From assembly GCA_002784245.1 (NCBI GenBank), contig PFKL01000098.1, positions 1-7,371 on the forward strand: a stretch of DNA of 7,371 nucleotides, read 5' to 3'. This document shows, piece after piece, positions 6,510 through 7,371 of the stretch (positions are counted from its first letter, which is position 1; each line of letters begins with the position of its first letter). A program made the position numbers and the translations under genes. The notes below the pieces were generated by a model, which saw only the letters and a program-made list of their open reading frames with translations, ran no database searches and was not told the origin of the DNA. The DNA is from Comamonadaceae bacterium CG_4_10_14_3_um_filter_60_75 (GTDB lineage Bacteria > Pseudomonadota > Gammaproteobacteria > Burkholderiales > Burkholderiaceae_C).

Positions 6510-6851
6510 ATGGACATTACCGTTGAATCCCTTGAAACGCCGGCGTTGACCAAGGCGCAGTTGGCGGACCTGTTGTTTGAGCAGATCGGCTTGAACAAGC
6601 GTGAGTCCAAGGACATGATTGACGCTTTTTTCGACCTGATTTCGCAAAGTCTGGTAGACGGGAAGGACGTCAAGATCACCGGTTTCGGCAATTTCCAGAT
6701 TCGCACCAAGGCACCACGCCCGGGGCGTAACCCGCGCACGGGTGAGGCGATTCCGATCAAGGCACGCCGGGTCGTGACGTTTCATGCCAGCCACAAGCTC
6801 AAGGAGCAGATCCAGGTTCAGTCGTTTGTGGCGTCGCGGTTCTTGTCTTGA
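6510..6851 (+). CDS. ihfA: Integration host factor alpha subunit
   Basis: DNA-bending nucleoid protein that works as a heterodimer with IhfB at specific sites in transcription, recombination and replication. It is 113 aa against 99 in E. coli. The core starts at ALTKAQLADLLF (residues 12-23), so about 10 extra residues precede it (MDITVESLETP). The DNA-binding signature GFGNFQIR...RPGRNPRTG begins at Gly58. Pro75 corresponds to E. coli Pro65, the residue that intercalates at the DNA kink. The C-terminus ends in an unusual hydrophobic tail (VQSFVASRFLS). The only ATG is at 6510, with a weak GAG (6501-6503) 6 bases upstream. The pheT-ihfA order is widely conserved in proteobacteria, and the 36-base gap suggests co-transcription. 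Confidence 0.97.
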   Translation: MDITVESLETPALTKAQLADLLFEQIGLNKRESKDMIDAFFDLISQSLVDGKDVKITGFGNFQIRTKAPRPGRNPRTGEAIPIKARRVVTFHASHKLKEQIQVQSFVASRFLS

Positions 6852-6929
6852 ATCAACCCAGCGCAAAAAAGACTTGCCGCTATCTTTACAGAACCCATTG
6901 ACTTAGAGTAACCTGCAAACTTTTGCGGC

Positions 6930-6948
6930 TATTTCATTGATTTCAATG
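6930..6948 (+). promoter_or_regulatory. Dyad and IHF-like site at the start of the MerR gene
   Basis: CATTGA (6935-6940) and TCAATG (6943-6948) form a perfect 6-2-6 inverted repeat whose right arm ends in the start codon ATG (6946-6948). It overlaps TATTTCATTGATT (6930-6942), which on the reverse strand matches the IHF consensus WATCAANNNNTTR at 8 of 9 defined positions. It could be an operator or an IHF site. Short matches like this also arise by chance, so the call is tentative. Confidence 0.3.
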
Positions 6949-7371
6949 GAGAATTCTCTCCCGCCCATTCCTGCCAAGCGCTACTTCACTATCGGCGAGG
7001 TGGGCGATTTGTGCGGTGTCAAACCGCACGTGCTGCGCTATTGGGAGCAGGAATTTACCCAGCTGCGCCCCATGAAGCGTCGTGGCAACCGGCGCTACTA
7101 CCAGCACCACGAGGTACTGATGATCCGGCGCATCCGTGATCTGCTGTACGACCAGGGCTTCACCATCAGCGGCGCTCGCAACAAGATTGCCGAGCTGATG
7201 CAGGCCGAGCGCGAGAAGTCACGCAGCGGCGAAGTGTTGCTTGATGGCGTCGAAGTTATTGAGTTTGCCGACACCACGTTGGAAGATTTCACCGATTCAA
7301 CTCTGATGCCCAACATCGAGACTGCGTTGGACCCGTGGCGGCAGGTTCGCCTGGAGTTGGGCGAGATTCGT
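6946..7371 (+). CDS. MerR-family transcriptional regulator, 5' part (runs off right edge)
   Basis: The frame stays open from ATG 6946 to the last base, giving 142 codons with no stop, so the 3' end is missing. Residues 13-80 form a MerR-type winged helix-turn-helix: YFTIGEVGDLCGVKPHVLRYWEQEF gives the helix-turn-helix (written YFTIGEV, then VKPHVLRYWE), followed by wing residues RRGNRRYY (45-52) and LMIRRIRDLLYDQGFTI. RYWE replaces the RYYE common in metal-sensing MerR proteins. Only one Cys (Cys23, inside the DNA-binding domain) is visible, so there is no sign of a metal-binding cluster in this part; the effector domain is mostly outside. Proteins of this type often sit right behind ihfA in proteobacteria, but their ligand and targets are not known to me. 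No Shine-Dalgarno precedes the ATG, yet the first conserved residues (PPIPAKRYFTIGEV) support this start. Confidence 0.9.
   Translation, partial: MENSLPPIPAKRYFTIGEVGDLCGVKPHVLRYWEQEFTQLRPMKRRGNRRYYQHHEVLMIRRIRDLLYDQGFTISGARNKIAELMQAEREKSRSGEVLLDGVEVIEFADTTLEDFTDSTLMPNIETALDPWRQVRLELGEIR

Noticed and set aside
6899..6935. TTGACT (6899-6904) as -35 of a MerR-gene promoter
   Set aside because: No acceptable -10 lies 16-19 bases downstream; the nearest (TATTTC, 6930) is 25 bases away. ACTTAGAGT resembles a MerR-type half-site, but the second half is missing.

Overview
The window carries a conserved block of translation genes, all on the + strand: thrS (3' part) - infC - rpmI - rplT - pheS - pheT - ihfA, followed by the 5' part of a MerR-family regulator gene. 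The protein sequences look like a betaproteobacterium of order Burkholderiales, most likely Comamonadaceae (Rhodoferax/Polaromonas-like). Supporting signs are the long PheS with an extra loop, the MerR gene directly behind ihfA, and an intergenic repeat after rplT. The genus is an inference from remembered sequence patterns; no search was run.

Layout. Positions 1-1391 hold the last three quarters of threonyl-tRNA synthetase. An 82-base gap follows, with a candidate sigma70 promoter and a strong ribosome binding site, then infC (translation initiation factor IF3), which must start at an ATC codon at 1474. A 169-base leader with competing RNA hairpins separates infC from rpmI (L35), which is followed closely by rplT (L20). 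The 118-base gap after rplT holds a textbook intrinsic terminator built into what looks like a dispersed intergenic repeat. After it come pheS and pheT (the two subunits of phenylalanyl-tRNA synthetase) and ihfA (integration host factor alpha). A 94-base gap then leads into the MerR-type gene, which runs off the right edge.

Functionally the genes serve aminoacylation (ThrRS, PheRS), initiation (IF3), the large ribosomal subunit (L35, L20) and chromosome architecture (IHF). The order matches the E. coli thrS-infC-rpmI-rplT-pheM-pheST-ihfA cluster, with two visible differences: no pheM-like Phe-rich leader peptide is present, and a plain terminator occupies its place. infC, rpmI and rplT have near-perfect Shine-Dalgarno sequences at the same 7-base spacing. 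The genes after the terminator have weak ones or none, so the cluster looks split into two expression units.

No stretch over 300 bases lacks a gene, and I see no mobile element, tRNA, rRNA or CRISPR. This is an ordinary housekeeping region. The points worth a second look are regulatory: the non-AUG infC start, the rpmI leader, the repeat/terminator and the dyad at the MerR-gene start. I found no convincing new multi-gene system.
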